Below, in pieces: positions 23,501 to 35,700 of a stretch of 64,000 bases of DNA. Positions within the stretch are counted from its first letter, which is position 1. Every line of letters begins with the position of its first letter. The translations under genes were made by a program, and so were the position numbers. Below the pieces are notes generated by a model. That model searched no databases. It was not told the origin of the DNA and worked only from the letters and a program-made list of their open reading frames with translations. The stretch is from Diplosphaera chodatii (Eukaryota > Chlorophyta > Trebouxiophyceae > Prasiolales > Stichococcaceae): assembly GCA_032358165.1 (NCBI GenBank), contig JAALGY010000018.1, positions 124,001 through 188,000 of the forward strand. The letters are read 5' to 3'.

Positions 23501-26170
23501 GCGCAGTGCTCCCGCCCGCGCCGGCTGAACATCTGCACCCCGCCGCCCGCGTGCGCGTGCAGCTGCATCCGCTCCCCTGCAGGAACCAGGCAACAAATAA
23601 TGCTGAATCTATAATTGACGACGCTTGATTTTTCTATCGTAAAGCCAACTATCGGAATTGAACAATTAGTTTACAAAACTAATACTCTACCAATTGAGTT
23701 GAGAGACTGAACCACAGGGGCCTCCAAATGCCGCCTGATCAGGTAGAGCAAGCATCCGTTCAGACATTGCTTTGTGAACAGCACACTTTCACTGACTGCA
23801 ACAGAGCACCGATCTGGGACAAACTTTCCTTATGATGCTTCAACAGGTGCTGGTCTATGCAGCAAGAGTTGCAAAGTGTACATGAGGATCGGCATCACAC
23901 GGTGACCGCAGACACCGCTTGGCGAGCGCTGCACAGCCCCTGACACATTGCACAGGCACAGAGTCCCGGGCGTCTATCGTGTGGTCGGCTGCAGTGCTTG
24001 GGGGATGTGTACGGGGGTGGTAGCGGCCGCGGATGGGTGCACAGTAAGACGCCGGTGGCAGGCGGGTGGCGCACCGTCGAGCTTGGTCTCGCAGATGAAG
24101 CGCTTGCCCTCCATGCGGCGCAGCGCGTCCGCCGGCGAGAAGCACGCGAGCGACAGCTGCGGCATGGCCGCGCTGCCCAGCTTGACGTCCTGCGCCGAGG
24201 AGCACAGCTCGTTCAGGCACACCAGATGGGGATGCCGCATGCAACAAGGCATGCTGCGCATTCGAGTGTCAGCATGCCAAAACGTGATAACGCAGGTTCG
24301 AGCAGGAGGGTTACTGACACACCTGGCGAGGCAGCCGCTGGCTCCGGACAGTCAGACGCTCGCACACGAGGCGCAGATCCATCTGCGTGGCGAGCCAGCA
24401 GCAAGTGGCAATGCTGCTCATAATTAGAAGATGCAGGCATGAGCCACATGATAACGTCCTAATGCTTGGTTGTTAGCAGGCCAACATAGGTAATGCTTTG
24501 TCACAGTGCGTCGTGTGCGGCCGCTTTGCATCGCACAGCAACCTCACCCGCAGCGAGTACAGGTGAGTGGCATCCTGCAGTTGAGCAGGGAACTGTCAAA
24601 ACACAATCAGGTTGCAGATTGCATGCCATGTCTTTAGATAACGACACCGCCAGGTGCTGACGGTTGACGGGCTCCAAAAAGCTGTGCCACGAACCAAGAA
24701 ACGGCAAGTGGACCAAGCGTGCGGTTGTCACATGCTTCTGGCACAACCATGCAGCCCTGGTCCGTAGGCCCCTTTAGTAACCACAACATCATGCCACAAG
24801 TCTTCCCAAAATGGCGGTTGCACACCGGGTGCAGGGCATCCAGGACGGTGGCCTCCGCGAAGCCCAGCTTCAGCTCCTTCAGGATGATGTCCGTCAGCCA
24901 GTACATCATGCGCGGGGACGTGCTACAGGGCAGGAACGGCGCAGTGTGGTAAGACACGCACCATCAGGCAGACTGCTGTAGGGCATTATGCAGGACATGC
25001 TGCGGCGAGGCAGAGAGCCCACACGCTGGCGAGCAGAACCCCAGCTACTCAGCAGCCAGGCACTTGCACGTCCCCACAGTCTCAAGACTCGATGTCACAG
25101 CTCAGCTGCTGCAAAAGGTTGTTGCAAACAAGCCGTCACCGCAGCATGAGGCTGATCAGCACATCCGCCCGCCGCCGCTCCGCCTTGGCGTCCGCCAAAG
25201 CGTCCAGGAGCGCGTCCAGCTGCGCCACCGTCAGCTGGCGCTCCCCGAGCGACCCCTCCTCGCAGTGGCAGCGCTCCTTGTACAGCATCTGCACAGCAGG
25301 CAGCCTCGGATCGTGAGTGGCAAACGACTGCGCATGACATGCATCCTTGGCACACCAGTGATGATCTGATGATCGGCCACGGGGCGGGCGGCAGCAGTGC
25401 AGGCAGCACAGCAGGCGGAGCTGTGCTGCAGCGCTGGATGTCATGAGCGTAACACGGGCGCACCGAGTGCATGTTCTTGGCAAACTCGCCGGGGTGCTCC
25501 CCAACCTGCAACCAACCACAGGTCCCCTGGCACATCAACTGGCAAGCGCATAGATGCGGAAATGAGTAAGACAAACGGAGTGCTTGCAGTGAGGTCGGCA
25601 GCGGCAATCTAGAGTATGCTTCATCTACGCCCTCTCGTGCGGCACCTTCTGCCAGTCGTGCACCATGGCCGCGCGGGTGCCGCCCAAGCCGCACGCGGCC
25701 ACCAGCGCCCTGGCCATCGTCTTGTGCGCGGCAAAGTACATGCGGGCGAAGTCGGTCTTGGGGATGAGCACCCTGCAGCGCGAATGAGGCCGTGGCAGCA
25801 GGAGCCTCTGAACGGCAGGCAGCTATCATCGGAAGCGGGGCCAGCGGGAAGTGCCAGGTGTGTGGCAGCCTTCTGAGCTGCAACTTAGTACTTGTGTGGA
25901 TCTGAGGAATAGAACGTACAAAGTATATACCGCCACGTGAGTGGGCCGCTGCTGTTCATATCTGCATAGAGCAACCAACCTGATGAGCTGGTAGGCGCCC
26001 TCGGAGCCGTCTGGCACAGCGGCCCGCACGAAGTCGCGCACCCGCTGCCGGACGACGGCCGTCTTCTGCCCGTGCAGGCTCTCGAACATGTCGCAGACCG
26101 CCGCGAAGGGGAGCCTCCCGGGCTGCGGCGCCTGCTGCGGCTGGTGCGGCCCATCGCATGCTGCCCTCAT
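17555..26170 (-). CDS. LIG4: DNA ligase IV (ATP-dependent, NHEJ)
   Basis: Seals double-strand breaks in non-homologous end joining, in the nucleus with XRCC4. ATG at 26170; exon 1 (to 25980) reads LPFAAVCDMFESLHGQ, the N-terminal DNA-binding domain. It continues with LIPKTDFARMYFAAHKTMAR (about 25770), RMMYWLTDIILKELKLGF (about 24890), then the catalytic lysine motif ICETKLDGERMQ (split between exons near 24070 and 23580) and ILDGEMVVFNK (about 23410). Next come VVYVCWDVLYVGD (22510), EEGIVLKQPGSRW (21660), AWLKLKPDYIKV and GLTNDERRLINDRI (20660). PDLWVSEPLRSVVI and GIGLRFPIATRVRWDK end the OB fold. BRCT-type sequence follows: LAGLSLLIDLPPVERGDAEA (19190) and DVICCGWLRECGERG with the conserved Trp (18790). 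The last long exon (18404 down) begins with acidic EDVDPEDLAALL and turns Ala-rich. Exact 3' end uncertain. Confidence 0.9.
22170..22195. repeat. 12 bp perfect hairpin, 2 nt loop
   Basis: CACCCAGCAGCC, AA, GGCTGCTGGGTG. It lies in a LIG4 intron. A stem this tight could form a cruciform or RNA hairpin; no mobile-element features flank it. Confidence 0.9.
23356..23393. repeat. A/T-only low-complexity tract
   Basis: A run of about 38 bases almost entirely A and T (AATAAAATAAATAAAAATTA and similar) just 3' of a LIG4 exon, in otherwise GC-rich DNA. A similar AT-rich patch is at 21050-21105. Confidence 0.85.
23643..23709 (-). pseudogene. decayed organelle-type tRNA-Thr(UGU)
   Basis: On the minus strand there is a D arm (ACTCAATTGGTAGAGT) and a 5 bp anticodon stem TTAGT/ACTAA enclosing TTTGTAA, i.e. 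anticodon UGU (Thr). A T arm TTCAATTCCGATAG and an acceptor 3' strand TTGGCT follow. The 3' half resembles plastid trnT-UGU. The 5' acceptor strand (CAGTCTC) does not pair with the 3' strand, the variable loop is missing and the T stem is short, so it is probably not functional. It sits in a LIG4 intron inside an unusually AT-rich island (about 23590-23710). Confidence 0.6.
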
Positions 26171-26585
26171 GCTGTGGTGCAGCCTATGCAAATTGTGAGC
26201 ACGCGGCACGATGCGCTTTCATGTGCACATATGAGCGCAGTGGCATGCCGGACAACCTAGACTGCAACATGAGCATCATGCACAGCCAAGGTGCACCCGA
26301 CTCTGCTCCAGCAGGCAACACCAATGCATGCTGACGGATTTACATGTTATAGTGCAGCACGGGATACCAGTTACTTCTTTTGTTGAGCATCATGCTACCA
26401 CCGTTGCGCGGGTGTCAATCTGCATCGCATTGGCCAGAAGGCGATGTTGAAGACAGCATGCTGTGCGTGCTGTGCTTCTGCAGCCGGTGCGCCCCTCTTC
26501 ATGCGTTTGGGCAGTGCGTTCCGGATGGTCACACAAATAGAAGATTTAGCATGTCAGAAGGCTTTCGGACCAGCAGAGCATCTTC
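26171..26585. promoter_or_regulatory. shared head-to-head promoter, LIG4 / TTI2-like gene
   Basis: 415 bp between the LIG4 start codon (minus, 26170) and the start of the next gene (plus, 26586). No other gene fits, so both core promoters and 5' UTRs must lie here. No clear TATA box seen. Confidence 0.6.
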
Positions 26586-29500
26586 ATGCGCAGCATGGCT
26601 ATCCACACCGGCAGGGTGTTGATCGAGGAGCTGGACGATGTGCCTGCAGATGTGGTTACAGGAAGCGACTCAGATGCCGAGGAACCTTCTGCAGTGCAGT
26701 CAGAACGCATAATTTCAAAGCGAGCAGCAGCTCATCAGCATGATGATGCCGCACACCGGTCTGCTGCGGACCAGCCCCGGACCAGCGATGCTGTGGCGGA
26801 GGCGGCAGTGCAAGCCCTCGCAGATGTGCCTGCGCCACCGTTTGACATCTTCTCAGATGCCAGCGGAGCGCCCTGTCATCCGCCCGCCGCCGCAGCCCCC
26901 ACCGCAGCAGCGCACGGCGCCGCAGCAGCTGGTGCGCTCGAGCGTCTGACAGCGGCAGTTGCTGCTCTTAGGCAGCCAGAGCTTCAGATCGACTGGGGCC
27001 CCTCAGCTCGGCCGGCAGATGCGGGAGATGGCGAAGAGGCGGCGTCACAAAGGCAGCCGATCATCCAGGAGATTGCGCAGGACGCCCCTGAGGCGGCCCC
27101 GCGGCTGGATGCCGCAGCAGCGCTGGCAGCCTGTGCGCTCTATGGATCTGACGCCGCTCTCGAGGTGGAAAGTTAAATTGGAACTCTCCAGCTGTAGTTT
27201 CGGATGGTCCGCATGACAGGCCAGCAAATTTGGAGCGGCATGTCTGCAGTGCGGGGGTCTCCCACGGGCATGTACCCACTGCCATGGAAAAACCTTTTGC
27301 TTTAGTAGTTGTTTTTAAACCAAGCATCACGTGTGCGTCATGCAATGCTGTTTCCCTACCGCTGGCGATGTACACCGTCACACCTCCGCTGATCGTCTGA
27401 TCGCTGTGCTCATGTCTGGGTGGCAGGGGCCATGGGCTACCCCAGACACCGATGCAGCAGCCGCCCGTGCAATTGAGGCCCTGGCGGCGGCTCAGCCGCG
27501 GCGTCCGATGCACCGTCAGCAGCATGCGCAGGATGCAGGAAGGGAGTCGGATGCACCAGCATGTGCTGAGGCAGGAGACGCACCGTCAGGCAGCCTGGAC
27601 AGCCCACAGGTGCAAACATGCAGCGCCGTGTATGTTTGCCAACTCCTTGCAGCAATGATCGTCGGCATATAGTTCGGTCTGTGGGTAAGGTGGCATACTG
27701 CTTCTGCCCTCCAAATGATCGCGCAGTGGTGCAGGAGTGGCATGATGCTGTTGCTGCGCCCGTTTGCACGCCTATACAATTACTCAGTGTTCCTGCAGGT
27801 GCAGGAGCTGCTGCTGCGCCTGCTGCATGCAGTGCTGGCGCTGCTGCGGCCCACCCTGCGGCAGGAGGCCTTTGCCTCCGGCACCTTTGCAGCGCTGCCA
27901 GGCGCGCAGCTCACACTCTCAATTGACACCTCCTCATGCTGCGCCGTCCTTACGAGTCTGGATGCAACCAGCGGCATGCCGACATCCCAACACACCGAAT
28001 ATTTGGCTTACATATGTGGGACCTAAGCAAGGCGTCCTGAAGTGTTGCCAGTGGACCCATGCACCATGCAAAGTGTTTGCAGCCCGCTGCACATCTGGTG
28101 CGCCTCTCGAAGCCAACATTCTGTGCTCCTGTCCTATGCTTTGCTGCGTTGCTACAGGGCCTTCGGATGTGTTTCGCCGCTTTCAGGCTGCCCGCCAGCT
28201 GGCGTGGCTGGTTTGCAGACTGCAGGTGAGCAGCGCAGAGAGTATTGCCTGCCAACCTGATCGGAAAGTCTCTGACGAGGTTGAGAGTGCCAACAAGCTG
28301 CAGCACCCTTCTGTACCCTTTGCTCCTGGCAATCATGTGCGGACTGCCTCAGATGGACCCGCATTCAAACCTGGTTGTCACTGTGACCCTGCGGTCTCAT
28401 ACTGCAATCCTCCAGGGTGGGCCGGCAGGTGCTGCACTGCCCGACGTACTGCCAGCGCTGCTGTCGCTGATGGACGATGTCTCGCCCCCAGTGCAGCGCA
28501 CAGGTACACCAAGTAACCATCGCGTTGCTTGCTGCATCCTGCTTCAGAGGTAGCTCACACATTGGCAATTGCGTGCACACACCTATGTGCCATGCTTGTG
28601 CACTGCCAGCGCTCTCTGAGGGCCATTTGACGCGCCACGAAGATGCTGATCATCAAGCTGGCGACCCAAGTGTAAAACTTCTCTACGCAGGCATGCGGGC
28701 GCTGCAGCACCTCGCAACGACGGCGCCGCGGGAGGCGTTCGCGTGGCACAGGGCGCTGCTGCTGGACGCAGCCGTGCGCGCCGTGACCGCGGCGGACGAG
28801 CGCGTGTGGCCAGCCGCCGCGCCGGCAATGTGCCGCCTGGTTGCGGCCATTGAAGGCAAGTAGGTCGAGCGACCTAGGGGTGTAAGTGTAGCGGGGCCGT
28901 AGCTGCGCTATGAACGCCTGACGGACACAGTAGGCGGCTTGAAAACCAGTTGGTCTTCACCGCTGGCCCCTGATCAGTGCCCTTCTGATGCTGTCAGCAG
29001 TGGCGTGGTCTGATGTCACAGCAAATTTCACCCGAGTGAGGCTTTCCCCAGGATAACAGCTCTCGCGGCCTAGCAGCAGCCGCAGCAGATACGAGTCTGT
29101 GCATCGCGCTTGGCCATGCGCATGCTGGCACCTTGTGTATGCAGGCACCGACCCCTGGGCGGCGGGCTACCAGCAGCTCATGAGCGCCATGCTGGGAGAG
29201 GCCGACATGCACGGCCACAAGGCGCCGCACGCCGCCATCTGGCTGCGCGCCATCCTGCCGGTGCTGCAGGTGAGCGCCTTGCAAGAGTGATCTGTGTACC
29301 GGGTCTTACCCCCCAATCCGAGGACAGCGTTCCCCGGTTGATAGCTTACCACAACCTGGCAATGCCAAGAGCAAACACGCAGTCGGACCCTTTGCAAGCG
29401 CACTCTGCAGGCAGCACACGAGCACCCAACAAGGTGGTCATGCCTGGTCACCCTCATCATCACCCTGACTATCCTCGCTCCAAGTGCGTACCTGAGTACC

Positions 29501-30238
29501 TTCATGCTGCAGGCCATGGGGGCGGTGACGGTTCGGCACTTCGCACGCCTCATGCCGCACCTGCTGCGCTGGCTGCACGACCCGGAGGCCGCGACGGCAG
29601 CCGCTGCAGCGGCGGCGCTCCGTGTTGTGGTGCTCAACTGCTGGCCACGCATGCCTGCACACGCGCCGCTCATCTGGCAGCACTTGCAGGCGAATGCTGG
29701 ACCAGCACTGGGGCTGTGTTGCCATGCTGTTTCCTGGAACCATGGCTTGTTCGCTATGGAAAGTGCAGCGGAGACAGCATCCAGCCTGCTCTCCTTGCAG
29801 CTCCTGATATGGCACAGGGTCTGGCATCTGGTTATAGCAAATGCTGTCAGGGTCTGGCATCTGGTTACAATGGGTGCTCTTGCGATTGTGCTGCCTGCTG
29901 CCTGCATGCGAGACACCATCAGCTTGCTTCCATGCCACTTGACAGCGTCCATGACTGGGCGGCACGCCCCATGCATGCAGGCAGCAGCTGAGGAAGCAGC
30001 TACCGAACAGGGCAGCAGTAGGGGCGGCGCAGGCTCGCAGCCGCCCAGCACGCTGACGCAGGCCATCGGAGAGGTTGCGGACCTGCTGGTGCAGTGTGGC
30101 GGCGCAGAGTTTCGGGCAGCTATTTTGAGGGGGCAGAGCGCTTCACAGTCCATCGGCAATACTTGTGGTGGCGCTGCCGGTACAGCACAGGCAGAACAGG
30201 ACCACCCTGCTCTTGCTGCAACTGCAACGGTGATGTGA
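26586..30238 (+). CDS. helical-repeat protein, TTI2-like (tentative)
   Basis: Exons seen: 26586-27164, 27427-27609, about 27799-27930, about 28157-28225, about 28416-28504, 28691-28860, about 29144-29269, about 29515-29689, about 29974-30238 (TGA). The first exon is acidic and disordered (IEELDDVPADVVTGSDSDAE), followed by paired amphipathic helices typical of ARM/HEAT proteins: VQELLLRLLHAVLALLRP, DVLPALLSLMDDVSPPVQ, GMRALQHLATTAPREAFAWH, YQQLMSAMLGEADMHGHKAP, VTVRHFARLMPHLLRWLHD and LRVVVLNCWPRMPAHA. Helix order and the WPRM segment near the end recall TTI2 of the TTT co-chaperone (TELO2-TTI1-TTI2), which matures PI3K-like kinases such as ATM and mTOR. This is my inference from pattern only; another ARM-repeat protein is possible. 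The frame is open through the possible GC donor at 29689. Confidence 0.55.
29817..29873. repeat. short direct repeat in an intron
   Basis: AGGGTCTGGCATCTGGTTA occurs twice within about 55 bp, in the putative intron 29690-29973. A small local duplication. Confidence 0.8.
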
Positions 30239-31006
30239 ACCACTATGGATCAACAGCAGCTGCTAGTTGAGCCAAAAGACAGTATCTGATTCTCCTTCCG
30301 CCTTCCCCCTGTCAGACAGCAGCTTCACGGCAGCAGCCACACCCAACTGAGCAGGTAGAAGTGTATCAGGCCAGATGATTGACCTGACCCTACACGATGC
30401 CAGACCCCATCAACATTGTACGCAACTGAGGACTGCTGTGGCATGTCCTTTTGCCGAAACGGTGACGCCTGGCAGATAAGCAACACTTCTTCCGAATCAT
30501 CAAGCTGCTGACCCCCGTCATCTGCCGATCGGGTAGATGTCAAAAGCCTGTAGCCTGTTAAAGCAGCCGTTGTTACATTGGATTGAAGACACTCGAATAG
30601 ACGTAGGTGGGCACGGCTGTGGGTGCAGACCACCTATCTGAGCCTGGGCCCGAGCAGCACAATTTGCCAGCCACTCCCGCCGGGTGGAAGAGGGCGCACG
30701 GGTGAGGCGGCGGGCAGGGCACCTGGTTGCCTGGATCCGCAAGAGTCGCCGTCATTGCCTCTCTGGCCGACGCGGGGGTCCTCAGGCAAAAGGCAGCGGC
30801 ACTCACTACTCGGTGCGTCCTGCCAGGCACCCTCCACGAGCATATGCACACGTGTGTCTGGCTGCACACATGCGCAATGCGCAAACGCAGCAGCGCATGC
30901 GAACAGATTGGCTGCGCCAGTATGTGCGTGGACCTGCTCTCTGCTGCAGCATCCTGCATGCATCGCTGCAGCCTGAATGGGATTCCAATGCAGGGCCCGG
31001 GACGCC
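30239..31006. other. intergenic, no supported gene
   Basis: 768 bp between two same-direction genes. Open frames on both strands have no recognisable content. Holds the 3' UTR of the upstream gene and the promoter of the downstream one. Confidence 0.55.
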
Positions 31007-34000
31007 ATGTCGGCCAAGCTGTCGAACGAGGACTCGGTAGCTGCGCTGCGGGCCGCCGCCGTGCCACTCGAGGGCGTGGACGATGCTGCGACGGTGAGCT
31101 GTGACGCCACACACAGGATGAAGTACCTGACCGCCCCTCTGGACGGCGGGTTGACTGCATGCTCGCCAGCTGCCAGCACGTTCGAACATACGTGTCACAC
31201 TACCAAGTTCAGCTTGCCGATCTGACCAGGCCAGCTTGGTACCGCTGCCGCCTCATGCCACATAACCCGGAGCACTGGCAGCACCTGTTCCCCTGGCGCA
31301 TGCAGGTGCTGGAGCAGATCCCCGAGTCAGCGGACTTTGTGCTCATTGGGGAGGCGTCGCACGGCACGCACGAGTTCTATCAGCTGCGCGCTGACGTGAC
31401 CAAGCTCCTGATCGAGGAGCGGGGCTTCAATGCCGTCGCAACTGAAGCAGGCAATCGAAGCATTCCTCTTGCAAGCACCACATCCACCTGTACGTTCAGA
31501 CAAGTCCAGACACATTCCCGGCTGCATGTACCAATTGCTGTCATCAAGCAACATATGGCACTGGGCAAGGCTAAGTCCAACCTTGCACCTGCGGATTGCA
31601 GACTTTCCGGATGCGCAGCGAGCAAACGCGTGGGCGCAACACCTCAGTAGCCGTGACAGCTCTGCCGATGATGCGCTTTCAGACTTCATCGTGAGTTTGG
31701 CGTTGTTTCTAGGCTGCAGCCAACACCATTTGAATGTAGCACTCTTGCTGCTTTTTATGCTGCAATACTGAGATCCTTGCTGCTCGGGTCATGCAAGTGA
31801 TATGAGCAAAATTTCTTGGGTGCTGTGCAGCGTTTCCCGACTTGGATGTGGCGCAACAGGTGAGCTGAGAGATGCAGAGCATGTCCACAGCTGCAGCTGA
31901 GACAATGCCGAGACCACCTGATGCCCGTTGTGCGTGAACTCGCAAATTTGGACCTCAAGTCCAAACCCTCAGTGCGAACTAGCACGTAAACTCGCAAATT
32001 GCTGCAGGGAGGTGGTTGCTTTCCTGGGGTGGCTGCACGCGCACAACGCCGCAATACCTAAGGAGCAGGTGAGCGAACTGGGCGGCCGTTGAGCGGCATG
32101 GTGTCTGCAGGATGTCTTCAACGGGCTGGAGGACCCACATGTGCTGTGAGCAGACTACCTCCTCAATGGCCGGGGATGCAGCACTGCAGCTCTCCTTTGG
32201 GCGGCCATAGCGAGGAGCATGGGAAAGGCTGGACAACTCGCCTAGTAGGGCACTCGGTGCACTCGGTGACAGCGTCCCTGCGTCTGCAGGAGGTGCGGCA
32301 CAAGGTGGGCTTCCAGGGCCTGGACATCTACTCGCTGGCGGCGTCGTCGGAGTCAGTCATAAACTTCCTGGATGAGACGGATCATGAGGCCGCCCAGCGC
32401 GCCCGGGGACGCTACGGCTGCTTCGATAAGTGAGCTTGTCTTATGACGCTGGATGTGTTACGGCCGGCGCTCGCATGCTGGAGTCCAGTTGATACCCTGG
32501 ACCCCGGCTGCGATGCATGCCGCTTGCCTGAAACGAACGCCGCCATAACTGGGCATGTCTTGTCGACTATCTAGCCGCATTGCGCAGGCCCTATAACCTC
32601 CACTGATCCTCCGACCTCCAGCCGTTATGCAGCCTCATGCCTAAACCAAAAGCAGCTGCTGGTGGGTGCAGGTATGGTGCAGACGCCATCAGCTACGCAT
32701 TCTCGCTGGCCAAGGGCAGCACCGGGTGCGAGGCGGACGCGATCGGGCAGCTGGTGGACATGCTCGAGCAGGTGCGCTGCTGTGCGCTGCCTGCACCGCA
32801 GCGCAGGCGATGTGCAGCCTTCTGACAGGCCCAGCAGCAACGGCGGCATCTGAAACCATCCGTGCTGCGGGGAGATAAGGCATCAGCGGGCATCGCAGCT
32901 GAGAACAGGCGCCTGCTGCACCGCATGAGAGTCAGCATGATGCACCTTCTTTTGCAGGTTGCGCACCGGGCGGAGGATGGCGACGGCTCGCTGGAGTCGC
33001 TGGAGAAGCAGTTTGCAGCCGTTGCCAATGCGCGTGTCGTCAAGGGGGCAGAGGAATACTACAGGTGTGCCTGCAATTCCGCAGGCAACTGCTGGGTGTG
33101 CTCCTTCTGATAGTTTCTTTCTGTTGCACGGGGGCGCGGTGAATGGAAGTACATTGCATCCTCGGCAAGCACCCAACCACAATGATTGCCGACCCAGCTA
33201 GGTCGCCATTAGTCCGTTGGTCTATCAGCCTGCACATGCCTCAGGGCACAGCAGGCCTCCATCTCTGTGTCAGCCAGGCAGCCTGCATGTGCGTAATGAG
33301 CGACGCACGCATCCGCAGTAGAGTATGATGCACATCAACAGGTGCACCCAACTCTGTTGCGCTGCCATGTAGGTCCATGTTCTTTGCGGAAGACCTGACC
33401 TGGAATGTACGGGACACGCACATGACGGAAACCGTGACGCACCTACATGAGTACCTTGAAACAAAGCGCGGCATCAAGCGGCCCAAGATCGCCATCTGTG
33501 CGCCCTGTCCCCCCACCTTTTCGCTGCAGCGTGACTCGGCATCTGCTCTGTGACGCGTCAGGAGTGCTTTTGTGCGTCGTGCTGGAGGCAGGCTGCTGTC
33601 CCGAGTTTGCTCCCAACTTATCGGGTGAGCGCCTTTTGCGGTTACACAGTGTGCTGTCGTCCCTCGACAGGGGCGCACAACAGCCACCTGGGCGATGCGC
33701 GCAACACGTGCATGGGGCGCCGGAGAGGCGAGGTCAACCTGGGGCAGCTGCTGCGGGAAAAGTGCGCTCTCGCACCTGCTGTGACTTGGAGGCCGCCCCT
33801 GCACAGGCACATTCGGTACCAGACAGGCGCATGTTGTCAAGCAGACTGTGTGGCACCAGCGGGTGCTCCACATCTGTTTTTAACTGCTTGCGCAACACGG
33901 TACAATGCTTTACAGGCTACATGACCTCAACTGCAGGTACGGTGAGGAGATGGTCTACATCGTGGGGCAGATGGCATATGCCGGGGAGGTGGCGGCGGCC

Positions 34001-35700
34001 CCGGAGTGGAACTCACCCGTGGAGACGATGCAGCTGCGACCTGCAGCAGAAGGTGAGACCCCGTAGGCCTCTAGCTTTCTCAGCGTTCTCAGCATGTCAG
34101 CACCAGAAATGTGCCAGGCGCAGGCAGCAGGCACATGGCTCATGTGACCCCTGGCGGCACCTGCATGAATGGGACTCCGCGCCGCATTGACAGCGGCCTG
34201 GCTGTGCGATGTTTGGAGCAGAGGTACAGATGCGTAGTAGTGTATCCAGCTGCTGGTCACGACATTGAAATGTGTGTTGTGCTTCCACGGCATTGACGTG
34301 GTTGCAGGTGCAGAGCTGCAGCTGCAGGCTTCCCCGTGCAGGCCGCTTCCGCCTTGTGTGCACATTTCGAAATAGTCCGGCCTGTACTACGTGGTCAACG
34401 TGCCTACCGAACAGGCAGCCACGAGGCGCTGCTACACCAGGCGGGGCTGCCGGCGTACTGCCTGGACTTGCGGAACGCGCCCAAGTCGCTGGCGGCCACC
34501 CTGGATCACTCCAGGCTGCAGCGCTCCGTCGGCGTCATCTACTGCAACACCGACGCCGACACGGTAATTACTCCTATGAAGGTCGAATATAACATGGGGC
34601 ACACATGGCTCTGCTCGGCTCTGCTCGGGCTTGAGGCGGTCCGAAAAGGGAGGGCAGCTGTCAACATTCCTGTAGTCTTCCTGGAGGCATTGGTGCTGCC
34701 GGCCAAAGTTCTACTGGTCAACCCCTTGCCCAGCAGCGATGATGCATGTGGGTCCAGCTCCCTATGTTTTATTACAGTGCCGGCATCAGCAGTGAACTCT
34801 CAGCATCCTTACGCAGGCATGAGGGTACAGCAGCTACGTCAGACACTGGCAGCAGCAGTGCGGGTCTGTGGCTACATCGGCCTTGCTGAAAAACATTGCC
34901 GGTGACGGTGAGCTTGCTGATGTGCAGGAGCTGAAGAGCCACTACTTCACGGCATGGCTGCGGCGGCAGTTCGACCTGCTCATCTTCCGGGACACCAGCA
35001 CCGCCACCGAGCCCATCAATGACGGCGCGCCAGAACCAGATGGACAGCAGGAGGAGGGTGCGCAAAGCATCATCTCAAGGACAAGGGGTCTTCCTACTGG
35101 AAGGCTACCTGAGACACAACCCAGGCTTATGCAGCTGTTTATGACATGCCAAACCTTTGAGTGTAATGCTGGAACGTGCTGTCTCCGGCTCGGAGCTGGC
35201 CGCACAGGCCGGAGTGGCCTTTCGCGCGGCTCCAAGATTGAGGGCCTGCGGTCGCAATCTTCTGGCCTGCAGATTTGCTGACAGGCTGTCCTGGTCGTTC
35301 AGAGGATGGGGAACAGCCGCCCCACCAGCCGGACGGCATTGACAACCCGGGGGGCGAGAATCAGGACGGCTGCTGCGGCGGCGACGACACGAAGACGACG
35401 TACACCCAGGACGACATCAAGGTATCGCCCTCACTCATCCCCCCACTGTTCCGACGACAAGCAGGTCCACAGAGGCGTCGCTCAACTGTCTTCCATTCTC
35501 CAGCGTCCTGCACCCTTGTGCACTCTTGGCGCATCCATGCGCTGGTTGCCCAGCCTCTGCTGGTGGCGAGCTGCTCATGTGCTACCAGTGTTCCAGACGC
35601 TGCACAGCACGCAGCAGTGAACAGTGCCCAGCTAGCATGTTGTCGTGCTCCATCGCAGGCCGGCACCGACGCAGGCTCGCACGGCCGGTTCGCTGAGTAG
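31007..35700 (+). CDS. erythromycin-esterase-family protein, copy 1
   Basis: Member of the erythromycin esterase (EreA/EreB/EreC-like) hydrolase family; the natural substrate in algae is unknown. Fifteen exons close in phase: 31007-31093, 31306-31450, 31602-31690, 31831-31859, 32008-32068, 32290-32429, 32672-32771, 32958-33064, 33373-33497, 33671-33761, 33937-34052, 34415-34563, 34928-35057, 35303-35421, 35659-35700; 509 residues. Family motifs: [18 protein letters not shown] with the conserved Glu and His, [43 protein letters not shown] and [14 protein letters not shown] with further His residues. There is no obvious signal or transit peptide: the start [14 protein letters not shown] is acidic, so it is probably cytosolic. 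The C-terminus carries an extra acidic, Gly/Cys tail ([15 protein letters not shown]). The donor after 31450 is GC, not GT. Confidence 0.92.
31947..31965. repeat. intronic hairpin with flanking direct repeat
   Basis: TTTGGAC, CTCAA, GTCCAAA forms a 7 bp stem. The words AACTCGCAAATT occur just before (31938-31949) and after (31989-32000) it, so the hairpin sits between short direct repeats, a small insertion-like arrangement. Confidence 0.7.
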
